A program made the translations under genes and the position numbers. The notes beneath the pieces were generated by a model. It had not been told where the DNA came from. It saw only the letters and a program-made list of their open reading frames with translations, and did not search any database. Below are positions 4,740 through 5,238 of a DNA stretch of 5,238 bases, piece after piece. The stretch is from Clostridia bacterium. Its GTDB lineage: Bacteria > Bacillota > Clostridia > Oscillospirales > CAG-272. Each line of letters starts with the position of its first letter. Position 1 is the first letter of the stretch. Location: assembly GCA_017416885.1 (NCBI GenBank), contig JAFQAM010000336.1:1-5238 (forward strand), given 5' to 3'.

Positions 4740-4794
4740 GGCGGAGAGTGTGGGATTCGAACCCACGTGGGCGTGAGCCCAAACGGTTTTCAAG
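4739..4794 (-). tRNA. 3' fragment of tRNA-Ser(UGA), likely attachment-site remnant
   Basis: On the minus strand the sequence begins at the anticodon loop CTTGAAA (4794-4788, anticodon TGA at 4792-4790). It continues with anticodon-stem 3' strand ACCGT, a long variable arm (GGGC/GCCC) typical of class II tRNAs, a perfect T arm (GTGGG-TTCGAAT-CCCAC, 4766-4750), acceptor strand ACTCTCC, discriminator G and an encoded CCA (4741-4739). The 5' side should read ACGGT to close the anticodon stem but reads TAGAA, and no D arm or 5' acceptor strand follows. It is therefore a partial gene, not a functional tRNA. A break exactly at the anticodon loop is a classic product of tyrosine-integrase integration into a tRNA gene: the displaced 3' end marks the far end of an inserted element, with the rebuilt full gene at the other end. 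Confidence 0.85.
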
Positions 4795-4824
4795 TTCTAT
4801 GCGGCAAACGCACTTTGACGATTT

Positions 4825-5004
4825 TTATTAGAATTTAACGCCGTCTCTTGGAAGCCTCAAACATTTGATTTTACCGCATTTTTTCGACTTGTTTATTAGA
4901 TAAATTCTGCAATCCTTGATAAGACAACATGTTCCACATTTTTATTAGAAATTATTAGAATTTTGGACTGTTTGTAATGGCTTTATTAGAATTTTATTAG
5001 AATT
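4825..5004. repeat. Six direct TTATTAGAATT-like repeats, probable integrase arm sites
   Basis: Copies are at 4825-4835 (perfect), 4893-4900 (TTATTAGA only), 4942-4950 (TTATTAGAA), 4952-4962, 4983-4993 and 4994-5004 (perfect). All have the same orientation. The last four form two adjacent pairs with 10 and 11 nt start-to-start spacing, about one helical turn. Their place within 30-210 bp of the tRNA att core fits arm-type binding sites of a tyrosine integrase. Iterons of a replication initiator are an alternative. Confidence 0.65.
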
Positions 5005-5134
5005 CAGGAGAAAAACAGCCTCAAAAAACGCAGATTATGAGGAGATCTCATTTTCAATCGGTCTAAAAAACCGTTGCGTGAAAAAACATCTTCGCTTAGA
5101 AACGAGTCGAGAAAAAATGTCAGTTGTCAGCTTT

Positions 5135-5238
5135 TTATAAGTATTCAAAGAGACCCTTTTGATTGATTTTTTCCAAGGTTTCCACGCTGACATTCGTTTC
5201 CTTTTCAAAGTCAAACAATGATTTTTTGAAATCTTTTA
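5135..5238 (-). CDS. Unidentified protein, C-terminal 33 residues only
   Basis: On the minus strand an open frame enters from the right edge and ends at TAA 5137-5135. The visible residues are charged and probably helical: they begin KDFKKSLFDFEKE, continue TNVSVETLEKINQKG and end LFEYL. I do not recognise the family. The amino-acid composition and lack of rare-codon runs look like real coding sequence, but 33 residues are too few for certainty. It would be the gene nearest the attachment site in the inferred element, the place where integrase or excisionase genes are often found; the visible residues do not show a tyrosine-recombinase C-terminal motif. No clear terminator follows it. Confidence 0.5.
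   Translation of the reverse strand, partial: KDFKKSLFDFEKETNVSVETLEKINQKGLFEYL

Larger units (their letters stand above)
4795..5238. mobile_element. End of an inferred integrated element, continuing past the right edge
   Basis: The DNA beyond the cut tRNA-Ser fragment is unrelated to any tRNA. It carries repeats that look like integrase arm sites and then the 3' end of a gene. Because host DNA lies on the 3' (terminator) side of a displaced tRNA fragment, the element should extend to the right. No integrase gene is visible in the window, so whether this is a phage, an integrative conjugative element or a smaller island is open. Between 4795 and 5134 I see no gene, only the repeats. Confidence 0.55.

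Noticed and set aside
4739..4800. A complete, functional tRNA-Ser
   Set aside because: The anticodon-stem 5' strand, D arm and 5' acceptor strand are absent; the base that should start pairing at 4795 does not match.
4650..4838. Plus-strand open frame containing ECGIRTHVGVSPNGFQ
   Set aside because: This is the reverse complement of the tRNA-Ser T arm and variable arm read as protein, a well-known false gene pattern in databases.
4882..4892. 11-nt inverted match (TTTCGACTTGT) between the element and the tRNA terminator stem at 4714-4724
   Set aside because: It is short, one partner lies in a palindromic terminator, and it does not sit symmetrically around the att core; chance is a sufficient explanation.
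5118..5130. GTCAGTTGTCAG-type repeat as a terminator for the right-edge gene
   Set aside because: It is a direct, not inverted, repeat and forms no stable stem before the T-rich stretch.

Overview
The window looks like AT-rich chromosomal DNA from an anaerobic, probably gut-associated member of the Clostridia (Ruminococcaceae/Oscillospiraceae or Lachnospiraceae type). The reasons are the strong Shine-Dalgarno sites, sigma-A type promoters with TATAAT boxes, an ECF sigma factor paired with a DUF4367-like membrane protein, a DUF6514-like small protein, and arrays of short palindromes of a kind I associate with such genomes. Genus and species cannot be fixed from the sequence.

Layout, left to right. 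(1) 1-745, minus strand: the start of a NodB-type polysaccharide deacetylase, preceded with only 2 nt between genes by an SGNH/GDSL esterase. They look like an operon for trimming ester or N-acetyl groups from glycans. (2) 911-2234, minus strand: an ECF sigma factor and its overlapping (ATGA) membrane-anchored putative anti-sigma factor, transcribed from a near-consensus TTGACG-17-TATAAT promoter and closed by a clear terminator. (3) 2284-2767, plus strand, divergent: a secreted 140-residue protein with a very strong RBS. Its upstream region has no sigma-A -35 box but carries an 18-bp near-palindrome, so it is the natural candidate target of the ECF factor. (4) 2768-3513: 3' stem-loops, a frameshifted relic of an XRE-type helix-turn-helix regulator, and an intact DUF6514-like gene with a good terminator. 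(5) 3541-4739: a repeat-rich tract. Two directly repeated ~187-bp blocks bracket a four-helix membrane protein gene, and two arrays of mini-hairpins follow in which the spacer motif reverses orientation part-way along. (6) 4739-4794: the 3' part of a tRNA-Ser(UGA) gene on the minus strand, cut exactly at the anticodon loop. It is followed on its 3' side by an intact terminator, while the other side is unrelated DNA with six TTATTAGAATT-like direct repeats and then the C-terminal end of an unidentified gene. This is best read as the end of an integrated element lying mostly beyond the right edge.

The most interesting points are the tRNA-Ser attachment-site junction with its phased integrase-arm-like repeats, the orientation-switching hairpin arrays, and the self-contained sigma/anti-sigma/secreted-protein module. 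No CRISPR array, intact transposase, rRNA or intact tRNA is visible.
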